From Cinnamomum chago (lineage: Eukaryota > Streptophyta > Magnoliopsida > Laurales > Lauraceae), in contig CP142457.1 of the NCBI GenBank assembly GCA_038049695.1, forward strand, positions 60,694,501 through 60,758,500: DNA of 64,000 bases, in the 5' to 3' direction. Below, one piece after another: positions 35,452 through 48,707 of the stretch. The notes under the pieces were generated by a model that was not told the DNA's origin, searched no databases, and saw only the letters and a list, made by a program, of their open reading frames with translations. Numbering within the stretch: position 1 is the stretch's first letter; the number at the start of each line of letters is the position of its first letter. The position numbers were made by a program, and so were the translations under genes.

Positions 35452-38089
35452 ATAAATAAAAGTAGAAATATATAAATGGTCATCAAATATCATCCCCATA
35501 ATTAATGAATAAAATCCGAGATATCAAGCTATTAAAGCAATTTGCTCCTGTCTACAACTCCATCCTTAAATCTTTCATCACTCGTAGCCTTTAATGATCA
35601 TCGGTGTGATTCACTTGATAATAAATTCTTAAAAATTCAATTCCATGCAAACAGAGGGGCCCCCTTAACAGAGCACATTTGTGAAAGGGAATTTAAAAGC
35701 ATTGAGTGTTATCACGTATCTAATCTAGTGCAATAACATAAATGGTTTTGCAATCTTGAAGTCAACATCTAAACTTTATTTTTTTTGACATGCTTAGATT
35801 TGAAACTCTCGAGACCTAACCAGAAAGCCGTACGACTGATGGGACTGGTCAAATCGATCTCGATAGGTAAATAGGACCGTAGCACAACACCACACGGTCG
35901 CTTACATGCACAGAAAGGTAGTGATGTGTAGACTAGTACGACTTGTTTGTAGGGTTGCAAACTGAACGGTTTCGGATTGGAACCATATTGGACTTGAGCC
36001 CGTTTGTAAATAACGTTTCTGGTTCTAACTCATAACTTGTTTAGTTGGTTCCAGGGCCGGCTCCTATAGGAAAACCCGGATCTGAGTCTACCTAGAGGAC
36101 TGGAATCCTGTTCCAAAATCGATTCTGATTTATCTTTATTCTTCATTTTTCCTAAATATATGCGTATCATTAAAATTGTAACAGTGCGTCAAGTCTACTA
36201 CCGCTAATATTGTGCATAAAAATGTCAAAAAAAGAGTTAATTTTGATGTACAATTTGCAATATCAAATGCTCATATGCCGGGTCCCGGGTCCACAGGTCG
36301 GAACCTATATGGACCCGGTCCCGTTTATCAATCGGAATCTAAATTAGGTTCCTGACCCGGACCCGTTTATGAAACGGAACCTAAAATAGGTTCCAGACCA
36401 AATTTTTTACAGGTCGGAACTTCTGGGTAATCAGATAATCGGATACCCGTTTGGGACCCAACATGTTTGCGAGTATAGGCTTTTTTTTTGTCCGGTTGAA
36501 ATGAAGGTTCTGCTGGTCTCACGTACATTCTCGATCGAAGATATTATGATCTCTGGTTTTTTATGGTAACAATTCTGCACCCTGTATGTCAGAGTCAATA
36601 ATCTCGTGGAATCAAAGATATATTTAGTTTGGAGATTTCTCGGGAAATCTAGGTTGTGCATGGCCATGAGATACTCAAAGACATACATAATTGTCATGGG
36701 CTGCATTCTCACTATAGGACTAGCAAAAACGATGTGCAATGCATGGGCTAAATAACAAGTGAAGTAAGAAAGAGTAGGGGGAACCGGATCCGGACCCGGA
36801 ACCGATTCCATGGCTCAGGAACCGGAACCAGAACAGTATATGGGACGGCTCTATATCCAGGCCCGGGTCTAGGTAGAGAATGATATTAAAAAAATATGTT
36901 TTATAGGAGAGATTTTAGAAAATTGAGGTAATACGTTGGGTATCGGGTCCACGGGTCCGAACCAAGGTGGAACCGGACTCGGACCCATTTACTTATCGGG
37001 GCATGATTAAGGAGCTAGATCCGGTTTTAACGGGTCGGAACCTCCGGGTAATCGGAGAATCTGGGGCTCATTTACATCCTTAGTCGTACGCCAGCTCCAC
37101 TGTGAGAAGTCATGGGTTTGAGTCCTCACATCACTGCTCCCTCCCTCCCTCATAAGTACATCTATATATATTTTGGCCGAACGGGGATTCCGGATCTCAA
37201 GCACTATGTGCAAATAAATAAAGAAAAAAACCCGAGTACTGCCCATCTATTAATAACTAAACCCCATACCCAAATCCCAATCCATGAGCTCACTTACAAA
37301 CAAAGAAAACACTCTCCTTTTTAAGAGAAGAAATAAAAATGCTACTCTCTGACCTTTTGATTCTACTACATCCTAAATGTTGTTCTCTCTTATATTGACC
37401 ATTTACTTCATTTAAATGGGAAAATAAATTTACTATTTATTGTATGTTTATTATGATTTGATATTATTTCATCCAATTGTTATTCACACATGTCCATCTA
37501 TCATTTCGTGAACCAAGCCCCGACCCGTGACCCGCAATAAGGTAAAAGAAGGCTAAAAAACCGGTTCTTGATATTTCCACCGTATGTATCCGCGGTATAC
37601 CTGAAGTTTCAAGATTTCCTCCTCTCAGAGAGGAGGAAAACTGGAAAATGCGAGTTTACCGCCGAGGGAAGCAGTTGCAAAGCTTAGTGAGTGTCCAAAT
37701 AAAGTCGCAAGGCCTTTATATTTCAAATTATCAATAAAAGGAGGAAAAAAAAGGCTAAAAAATCGGTTTTCAATATTTCCGCCGCGATATACTTGCAATT
37801 TCCGGTTTTCCTCCTCTTAGAGAGGAGGAAATCTGGAAAGTAACGAGTTTACCGCCGATTTAAGCAGCGGTAAAGCTGAGTGAGTGTCCAAATAAAGTTG
37901 CAAGGCCTTTTCTTTTCCAATTAACATAAAATAGAATGAAAGAATCGATAGTTGTATTTTTTCTTGTTTCCCATATCTAGTGAATCCCCATATAATAGGA
38001 ATAAAGAGAAAAAAATCACACAAGCTGACTTTGACAATTGACACATGTTGAATTCAATTTCTAGTTTTTCATATAAATATGCTTTCCTC
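35452..38089. repeat. Satellite monomer B5 (2,638 bp)
   Basis: MITE at 35950-36461. 9-T run, GTGTAGACTAG as in B3/B4. CCGGTTCTTG near 37561 is shared with B6. Confidence 0.95.
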
Positions 38090-40753
38090 ATAAATAAAAG
38101 TAGAAATATATAAACTGTCATCAAATATCATCCCCATAATTAAAGAATAAAATCCGAGATATATATCGAGTTATTAAAGCAATTTGCTCCTGTCTACAAC
38201 TCCATCCTTAAATCTTTCATCACTCGTAGCTTTTAATGATCATCGGTGTGATTCACTTGATAATAAATTCTTAAAAATCCAATTCCATGCAAACAGAGGG
38301 GCCCTTAAGAGAGCACATTTGTGAAAGGGAATTTAAAAGCATTGAGTGTTATCACGTATCTAATCTAGAGCAATGACATAAAAGGTTTTGCAATCTTGAA
38401 GTCAACATCTAAACTTTATTTTTGTTGACATGCTTAGATTTGAAACTCTCGGGACCTAGCCAGAAAGCCGAACGACTGACGGAACTGGTCAAATCGAGCT
38501 CGATAACTATTTAGGACCGTAGCACTACACCACACGGTCGCATATATGCACAGAAAGGCAGTGATGTGTCGACTACTACGACATGTTTGTAGGGTTGCAA
38601 ACGGAACGGTTCCGGATCGGAACTATAGTGGATTCGGACCCGTTTGTGAATAACGGTTCCGGTTCTGAATCCGGTTTTGACGCGTAACTTGTTTAGTTGG
38701 TTCCAGACCCAGCTTCGATAGGAAAACCGGATCCGGGTCTACCTAGAGGACTGGAATCCTGTTCCAAAATCGATTCTGATTTATCTTTATTCTTGATTTT
38801 TCCTAAAATAAGCGTATCATTAAAATTGTAACAGTGCGTCAAGTCTACTACCGCTAATATTGTGCATAAAAGTGTCAAAAAAGAGTTAATTTTGATGTAC
38901 AATTTGCAATATCAAATGCTCATATGCCGGGTCCCGGTTCCACAGGTCGGAACCTATATGGACCAGGTCCCGTTTATCAATCGGAATCTAAATTAGGTTC
39001 CTGACCCGGACCCGTTTATGAAACGGAACCTAAAATAGGTTCCAGACCAAATTTTTTACAGGTCGGAACTTCTGGGTAATCAGATAATCGGATACCCGTT
39101 TGGAACCCTACATGTTTGCGAGTATAGGCTTTTTTTTTGTCCGGTTGAAATGAAGGTTCTGCTGGTCTCACGTACATTCTCGATCGAAGATATTATGATC
39201 TCTGGTTTTTTATGGTAACAATTCTGCACCCTGTATGTCAGAGTCAATAATCTCGTAGAATCAAAGATATATTTAGTTTGGAGATTTCTCGGGAAATCTA
39301 GGTTGTGCATGGCCATGAGATATTCAAACATATACATAATTGTCATGGGCTGCATTCTCTCTGTAGGACCAGCAAAAGCGATGTGCAATGCATGGACTAA
39401 ACAACAAGTGAAATAAGAAAGAGAAGGTGGAACCGGATCCGGACCCGGAACCGTTTCGAAACCAATGATATGGCTCCGGAACCGGAACCAGAACAGTATA
39501 TGGGACGGCTCTAGATCCAGGCCCGGGTCCAGGTTGAGAGTGATATTACAAAAAATATGTTTTTAAGGAGTCATTTTAGAAAATTGAGGTAATATGTTGG
39601 CTATCGGATCCACGGGTCCGAAACAAGGTGGAACCGAACCCGGATCCATTTACTTATCGGGGCATGATTAAGGACCCAGACTCGGTTTTAACTGGTCGGA
39701 ACCTCCGGGTAATCGGTAAATCGGGGACCCATTTACATCCTTAGTCGTACGCCCGCTCAGCTGTGAGAGGTCATGGGTTTGAGTCCTCGCATCAATGCTC
39801 CCTCCCTCCCTCATAAATATATCTATATATATATTTTGGCCGAACGGGGATTCCGGATCTCAAGCACTAAGTGCAAATAAATAAAAAAAAAAGCCCGAGC
39901 ACTGCCCATCTATTAATAACTAAACCCCATACCCAAAGCCCAATCCATGAGCTCACTTACAAAAAAAGAAAACACTCTTCTTTTTAAGAGAAGAAATAAA
40001 ATTGCTACTCTCTGACTTTTTGATTCTACTACATCCTAAATTTTGTTCTTCTTATATTGACCATTTACTTCATTTAAATGGAAAAATAAATTTACTATTT
40101 ATTGTATGTTTATTATGATTTGATATTATTTCATCCAATTGTCATTCACACACGTCCATCCATCAATTCGTGAACCAAGCCCCGACCCGTGACCCGCAAT
40201 AAGGTAAAAGAAGGAAAAAAAAGGGCTAAAAAATCGGTTTTTGATATTTCCGCCGAAAGTATCCGCGGTATACCTGAAGTTTCCAGATTTCCTCCTCTCA
40301 AAGAGGAGGAAAACTGGAAAATGCGAGTTTACCGCCGATGGCAGCCGCGGTAAGGCTTAGTGAGTGTCCAAATAAAGTCGCAAGGCCTTTTTATTTCAAA
40401 TTATCAGAAAAAAGAAAAAAAAAGGCTAAAAAATCAATTTTCAATAATTATGCCGTGGTACACTTGCAATTTCCGGTATTCCTCCTCTCAGAGAGGAGGA
40501 AATCTGGAAAGTAACCGCCGATTCCAGTAGTGGAAAAGCTGAGTGAGTGTCCAAATAAAGTTGCAAGGCCTTTTCTTTTCGAATTATCATAAAATAGAAT
40601 GAAAGAATCGATATTTTCATTTTTTCTTGTTTCCCATATCTAGTGAACCCCCATATAATATGAATAAAGGGAAAAAAAATCACACAAGCTGACTTTGGCT
40701 ATTGACACATGTTGAATTCAATTTCTAGTTTTTCTAATAAATATGCTTCCCCC
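38090..40753. repeat. Satellite monomer A6 (2,664 bp)
   Basis: MITE at 38590-39110. Private changes are GGATCCACGGG near 39606, and CTCTCAAAGAGG near 40296, which breaks one pair in the first GA/CT inverted repeat. GCAGCCGCGG at 40341 is shared only with A8. Confidence 0.95.
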
Positions 40754-43393
40754 ATAAATAAAAGTAGAAATATATAAATGGTCATCAAATATCATCCCCA
40801 TAATTAATGAATAAAATCCGAGATATCAAGCTATTAAAGCAATTTGCTCCTGTCTACAACTCCATCCTTAAATCTTTCATCACTCGTAGCCTTTAATGAT
40901 CATCGGTGTGATTCACTTGATAATAAATTCTTAAAAATTCAATTCCATGCAAACAGAGGGGCCCCCTTAACAGAGCACATTTGTGAAAGGGAATTTAAAA
41001 GCATTGAGTGTTATCACGTATCTAATCTAGTGCAATAACATAAATGGTTTTGCAATCTTGAAGTCAACATCTAAACTTTATTTTTTTTGACATGCTTAGA
41101 TTTGAAACTCTCGAGACCTAACCAGAAAGCCGTACGACTGATGGGACTGGTCAAATCGATCTCGATAGGTAAATAGGACCGTAGCACAACACCACACGGT
41201 CGCTTACATGCACAGAAAGGTAGTGATGTGTCGACTAGTACGACTTGTTTGTAGGGTTGCAAAGCGAACGGTTTCGGATTGGAACCATATTGGACTTGAG
41301 CCCGTTTGTAAATAACGTTTCTGGTTCTAACTCATAACTTGTTTAGTTGGTTCCAGGGCCGGCTCCTATAGGAAAACCCGGATCTGAGTCTACCTAGAGG
41401 ACTGGAATCCTGTTCCAAAATCGATTCTGATTTATCTTTATTCTTCATTTTTCCTAAATATATGCGTATCATTAAAATTTTAACAGTGCGTCAAGTCTAC
41501 TACCGCTAATATTGTGCATAAAAATGTCAAAAAAAGAGTTAATTTTGATGTACAATTTGCAATATCAAATGCTCATATGCCGGGTCCCGGGTCCACAGGT
41601 CGGAACCTATATGGACCCGGTCCCGTTTATCAATCGGAATCTAAATTAGGTTCCTGACCCGGACCCGTTTATGAAACGGAACCTAAAATAGGTTCCAGAC
41701 CAAATTTTTTACAGGTCGGAACTTCTGGGTAATCAGATAATCGGATACCCGTTTGGGACCCAACATGTTTGCGAGTATAGGCTTTTTTTTTTGTCCGGTT
41801 GAAATGAAGGTTCTGCTGGTCTCACGTACATTCTCGATCGAAGATATTATGATCTCTGGTTTTTTATGGTAACAATTCTGCACCCTGTATGTCAGAGTCA
41901 ATAATCTCGTGGAATCAAAGATATATTTAGTTTGGAGATTTCTCGGGAAATCTAGGTTGTGCATGGCCATGAGATACTCAAAGACATACATAATTGTCAT
42001 GGGCTGCATTCTCACTATAGGACTAGCAAAAACGATGTGCAATGCATGGGCTAAATAACAAGTGAAGTAAGAAAGAGTAGGGGGAACCGGATCCGGACCC
42101 GGAACCGATTCCATGGCTCAGGAACCGGAACCAGAACAGTATATGGGACGGCTCTATATCCAGGCCCGGGTCTAGGTAGAGAATGATATTAAAAAAATAT
42201 GTTTTATAGGAGAGATTTTAGAAAATTGAGGTAATACGTTGGGTATCGGGTCCACGGGTCCGAACCAAGGTGGAACCGGACTCGGACCCATTTACTTATC
42301 GGGGCATGATTAAGGAGCTAGATCCGGTTTTAACGGGTCGGAACCTCCGGGTAATCGGAGAATCTGGGGCTCATTTACATCCTTAGTCGTACGCCAGCTC
42401 CACTGTGAGAAGTCATGGGTTTGAGTCCTCACATCACTGCTCCCTCCCTCCCTCATAAGTACATCTATATATATTTTGGCCGAACGGGGATTCCGGATCT
42501 CAAGCACTATGTGCAAATAAATAAAGAAAAAAACCCGAGTACTGCCCATCTATTAATAACTAAACCCCATACCCAAATCCCAATCCATGAGCTCACTTAC
42601 AAACAAAGAAAACACTCTCCTTTTTAAGAGAAGAAATAAAAATGCTACTCTCTGACCTTTTGATTCTACTACATCCTAAATGTTGTTCTCTCTTATATTG
42701 ACCATTTACTTCATTTAAATGGGAAAATAAATTTACTATTTATTGTATGTTTAATATGATTTGATATTATTTCATCCAATTGTTATTCACACATGTCCAT
42801 CTATCATTTCGTGAACCAAGCCCCGACCCGTGACCCGCAATAAGGTAAAAGAAGGCTAAAAAACCGGTTCTTGATATTTCCACCGTATGTATCCGCGGTA
42901 TACCTGAAGTTTCAAGATTTCCTCCTCTCAGAGAGGAGGAAAACTGAAAAATGCGAGTTTACCGCCGAGGGAAGCAGTTGCAAAGCTTAGTGAGTGTCCA
43001 AATAAAGTCGCAAGGCCTTTATATTTCAAATTATCAGAAAAGGAGGAAAAAAAAGGCTAAAAAATCGGTTTTCAATATTTCCGCCGCGATATACTTGCAA
43101 TTTCCGGTTTTCCTCCTCTTAGAGAGGAGGAAATCTGGAAAGTAACGAGTTTACCGCCGATTTAAGCAGCGGTAAAGCTGAGTGAGTGTGTCCAAATAAA
43201 GTTGCAAGGCCTTTTCTTTTCCAATTAACATAAAATAGAATGAAAGAATCGATAGTTGTATTTTTTCTTGTTTCCCATATCTAGTGAATCCCCATATAAT
43301 AGGAATAAAGAGAAAAAAATCACACAAGCTGACTTTGACAATTGACACATGTTGAATTCAATTTCTAGTTTTTCATATAAATATGCTTTCCTC
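40754..43393. repeat. Satellite monomer B6 (2,640 bp)
   Basis: MITE at 41252-41763. 10-T run. AAAGCGAACGG (41261) is shared only with B8. ACTGAAAAATGCG (near 42944) and GTGAGTGTGTCC (near 43181) are shared only with B7, so B6 is a mosaic. Confidence 0.95.
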
Positions 43394-46056
43394 ATAAATA
43401 AAAGTAGAAATATATAAACTGTCATCAAATATCATCCCCATAATTAAAGAATAAAATCCGAGATATATATCGAGTTATTAAAGCAATTTGCTCCTGTCTA
43501 CAACTCCATCCTTAAATCTTTCATCACTCGTAGCTTTTAATGATCATCGGTGTGATTCACTTGATAATAAATTCTTAAAAATTCAATTCCATGCAAACAG
43601 AGGGGCCCTTAAGAGAGCACATTTGTGAAAGGGAATTTAAAAGCATTGAGTGTTATCACGTATCTAATCTAGAGCAATGACATAAAAGGTTTTGCAATCT
43701 TGAAGTCAACATCTAAACTTTATTTTTGTTGACATGCTTAGATTTGAAACTCTCGGGACCTAGCCAGAAAGCCGAACGACTGACGGAACTGGTCAAATCG
43801 AGCTCGATAACTATTTAGGACCGTAGCACTACACCACACGGTCGCATATATGCACAGAAAGGCAGTGATGTGTCGACTACTACGACATGTTTGTAGGGTT
43901 GCAAACGGAACGGTTCCGGATCGGAACTATAGTGGATTCGGACCCGTTTGTGAATAACGGTTCCGGTTCTGAATCCGGTTTTGACGCGTAACTTGTTTAG
44001 TTGGTTCCAGACCCAGCTTCGATAGGAAAACCGGATCCGGGTCTACCTAGAGGACTGGAATCCTGTTCCAAAATCGATTCTGATTTATCTTTATTCTTGA
44101 TTTTTCCTAAAATAAGCGTATCATTAAAATTGTAACAGTGCGTCAAGTCTACTACCGCTAATATTGTGCATAAAAGTGTCAAAAAAGAGTTAATTTTGAT
44201 GTACAATTTGCAATATCAAATGCTCATATGCCGGGTCCCGGTTCCACAGGTCGGAACCTATATGGACCAGGTCCCGTTTATCAATCGGAATCTAAATTAG
44301 GTTCCTGACCCGGACCCGTTTATGAAACGGAACCTAAAATAGGTTCCAGACCAAATTTTTTACAGGTCGGAACTTCTGGGTAATCAGATAATCGGATACC
44401 CGTTTGGAACCCTACATGTTTGCGAGTATAGGCTTTTTTTTTGTCCGGTTGAAATGAAGGTTCTGCTGGTCTCACGTACATTCTCGATCGAAGATATTAT
44501 GATCTCTGGTTTTTTATGGTAACAATTCTGCACCCTGTATGTCAGAGTCAATAATCTCGTAGAATCAAAGATATATTTAGTTTGGAGATTTCTCGGGAAA
44601 TCTAGGTTGTGCATGGCCATGAGATATTCAAACATATACATAATTGTCATGGGCTGCATTCTCTCTGTAGGACCAGCAAAAGCGATGTGCAATGCATGGA
44701 CTAAACAACAAGTGAAATAAGAAAGAGAAGGTGGAACCGGATCCGGACCCGGAACCGTTTCGAAACCAATGATATGGCTCCGGAACCGGAACCAGAACAG
44801 TATATGGGACGGCTCTAGATCCAGGCCCGGGTCCAGGTTGAGAGTGATATTACAAAAAATATGTTTTTAAGGAGTCATTTTAGAAAATTGAGGTAATATG
44901 TTGGCTATCGGGTCCACGGGTCCGAAACAAGGTGGAACCGGACCCGGATCCATTTACTTATCGGGGCATGATTAAGGACCCAGACTCGGTTTTAACTGGT
45001 CGGAACCTCCGGGTAATCGGTAAATCGGGGACCCATTTACATCCTTAGTCGTACGCCCGCTCAGCTGTGAGAGGTCATGGGTTTGAGTCCTCGCATCAAT
45101 GCTCCCTCCCTCCCTCATAAATATATCTATATATATATTTTGGCCGAACGGGGATTCCGGATCTCAAGCACTAAGTGCAAATAAATAAAAAAAAAAGCCC
45201 GAGCACTGCCCATCTATTAATAACTAAACCCCATACCCAAAGCCCAATCCATGAGCTCACTTACAAAAAAAGAAAACACTCTTCTTTTTAAGAGAAGAAA
45301 TAAAATTGCTACTCTCTGACTTTTTGATTCTACTACATCCTAAATTTTGTTCTTCTTATATTGACCATTTACTTCATTTAAATGGAAAAATAAATTTACT
45401 ATTTATTGTATGTTTATTATGATTTGATATTATTTCATCCAATTGTCATTCACACATGTCCATCCATCAATTCGTGAACCAAGCCCCGACCCGTGACCCG
45501 CAATAAGGTAAAAGAAGGAAAAAAAAGGGCTAAAAAATCGGTTTTTGATATTTCCGCCGAAAGTATCCGCGGTATACCTGAAGTTTCCAGATTTCCTCCT
45601 CTCAGAGAGGAGGAAAACTGGAAAATGCGAGTTTACCGCCGATGGCAGCAGCGGTAAGGCTTAGTGAGTGTCCAAATAAAGTCGCAAGGCCTTTTTATTT
45701 CAAATTATCAGAAAAAAGAAAAAAAAGGCTAAAAAATCAATTTTCAATAATTATGCCGTGGTACACTTGCAATTTCCGGTATTCCTCCTCTCAGAGAGGA
45801 GGAAATCTGGAAAGTAACCGCCGATTCCAGTAGTGGAAAAGCTGAGTGAGTGTCCAAATAAAGTTGCAAGGCCTTTTCTTTTCGAATTATCATAAAATAG
45901 AATGAAAGAATCGATATTTTCATTTTTTCTTGTTTCCCATATCTAGTGAACCCCCATATAATATGAATAAAGGGAAAAAAAATCACACAAGCTGACTTTG
46001 GTTATTGACACATGTTGAATTCAATTTCTAGTTTTTCTAATAAATATGCTTCCCCC
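43394..46056. repeat. Satellite monomer A7 (2,663 bp)
   Basis: MITE at 43894-44414. It reads GCAGCAGCGG where neighbours A6 and A8 have GCAGCCGCGG. GGTTATTGAC near 46000 is private. Confidence 0.95.
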
Positions 46057-48707
46057 ATAAATAAAAGTAGAAATATATAAATGGTCATCAAATATCATCC
46101 CCATAATTAATGAATAAAATCCGAGATATCAAGCTATTAAAGCAATTTGCTCCTGTCTACAACTCCATCCTTAAATCTTTCATCACTCGTAGCCTTTAAT
46201 GATCATCGGTGTGATTCACTTGATAATAAATTCTTAAAAATTCAATTCCATGCAAACAGAGGGGCCCCCTTAACAGAGCACATTTGTGAAAGGGAATTTA
46301 AAAGCATTGAGTGTTATCACGTATCTAATCTAGTGCAATAACATAAATGGTTTTGCAATCTTGAAGTCAACATCTAAACTTTATTTTTTTTGACATGCTT
46401 AGATTTGAAACTCTCGAGACCTAACCAGAAAGCCGTACGACTGATGGGACTGGTCAAATCGATCTCGATAGGTAAATAGGACCGTAGCACAACACCACAC
46501 GGTCGCTTACATGCACAGAAAGGTAGTGATGTGTCGACTAGTACGACTTGTTTGTAGGGTTGCAAACTGAACGGTTTCGGATTGGAACCATATTGGACTT
46601 GAGCCCGTTTGTAAATAACGTTTCTGGTTCTAACTCATAACTTGTTTAGTTGGTTCCAGGGCCGGCTCCTATAGGAAAACCCGGATCTGAGTCTACCTAG
46701 AGGACTGGAATCCTGTTCCAAAATCGATTCTGATTTATCTTTATTCTTCATTTTTCCTAAATATATGCGTATCATTAAAATTTTAACAGTGCGTCAAGTC
46801 TACTACCGCTAATATTGTGCATAAAAATGTCAAAAAAAGAGTTAATTTTGATGTACAATTTGCAATATCAAATGCTCATATGCCGGGTCCCGGGTCCACA
46901 GGTCGGAACCTATATGGACCCGGTCCCGTTTATCAATCGGAATCTAAATTAGGTTCCTGACCCGGACCCGTTTATGAAACGGAACCTAAAATAGGTTCCA
47001 GACCAAATTTTTTACAGGTCGGAACTTCTGGGTAATCAGATAATCGGATACCCGTTTGGGACCCAACATGTTTGCGAGTATAGGCTTTTTTTTTTGTCCG
47101 GTTGAAATGAAGGTTCTGCTGGTCTCACGTACATTCTCGATCGAAGATATTATGATCTCTGGTTTTTTATGGTAACAATTCTGCACCCTGTATGTCAGAG
47201 TCAATAATCTCGTGGAATCAAAGATATATTTAGTTTGGAGATTTCTCGGGAAATCTAGGTTGTGCATGGCCATGAGATACTCAAAGACATACATAATTGT
47301 CATGGGCTGCATTCTCACTATAGGACTAGCAAAAACGATGTGCAATGCATGGGCTAAATAACAAGTGAAGTAAGAAAGAGTAGGGGGAACCGGATCCGGA
47401 CCCGGAACCGTTTCGGAACCGATTCCATGGCTCAGGAACCGGAACCAGAACAGTATATGGGACGGCTCTATATCCAGGCCCGGGTCTAGGTAGAGAATGA
47501 TATTAAAAAAATATGTTTTATAGGAGAGATTTTAGAAAATTGAGGTAATACGTTGGGTATCGGGTCCACGGGTCCGAACCAAGGTGGAACCGGACTCGGA
47601 CCCATTTACTTATCGGGGCATGATTAAGGAGCTAGATCCGGTTTTAACGGGTCGGAACCTCCGGGTAATCGGAGAATCTGGGGCTCATTTACATCCTTAG
47701 TCGTACGCCAGCTCCACTGTGAGAAGTCATGGGTTTGAGTCCTCACATCACTGCTCCCTCCCTCCCTCATAAGTACATCTATATATATTTTGGCCGAACG
47801 GGGATTCCGGATCTCAAGCACTATGTGCAAATAAATAAAGAAAAAAACCCGAGTACTGCCCATCTATTAATAACTAAACCCCATACCCAAATCCCAATCC
47901 ATGAGCTCACTTACAAACAAAGAAAACACTCTCCTTTTTAAGAGAAGAAATAAAAATGCTACTCTCTGACCTTTTGATTCTACTACATCCTAAATGTTGT
48001 TCTCTCTTATATTGACCATTTACTTCATTTAAATGGGAAAATAAATTTACTATTTATTGTATGTTTAATATGATTTGATATTATTTCATCCAATTGTTAT
48101 TCACACATGTCCATCTATCATTTCGTGAACCAAGCCCCGACCCGTGACCCGCAATAAGGTAAAAGAAGGCTAAAAAACCGGTTTTTGATATTTCCACCGT
48201 ATGTATCCGCGGTATACCTGAAGTTTCAAGATTTCCTCCTCTCAGAGAGGAGGAAAACTGAAAAATGCGAGTTTACCGCCGAGGGAAGCAGTTGCAAAGC
48301 TTAGTGAGTGTCCAAATAAAGTCGCAAGGCCTTTATATTTCAAATTATCAGAAAAGGAGGAAAAAAAAGGCTAAAAAATCGGTTTTCAATATTTCCGCCG
48401 CGATATACTTGCAATTTCCGGTTTTCCTCCTCTTAGAGAGGAGGAAATCTGGAAAGTAACGAGTTTACCGCCGATTTAAGCAGCGGTAAAGCTGAGTGAG
48501 TGTGTCCAAATAAAGTTGCAAGGCCTTTTCTTTTCCAATTAACATAAAATAGAATGAAAGAATCGATAGTTGTATTTTTTCTTGTTTCCCATATCTAGTG
48601 AATCCCCATATAATAGGAATAAAGAGAAAAAAATCACACAAGCTGACTTTGACAATTGACACATGTTGAATTCAATTTCTAGTTTTTCATATAAATATGC
48701 TTTCCTC
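46057..48707. repeat. Satellite monomer B7 (2,651 bp)
   Basis: MITE at 46555-47066. 10-T run, and the same 11-bp extra segment (near 47407) as B4. It shares the ACTGAAAAATGCG and GTGTGTCC variants with B6. Confidence 0.95.
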
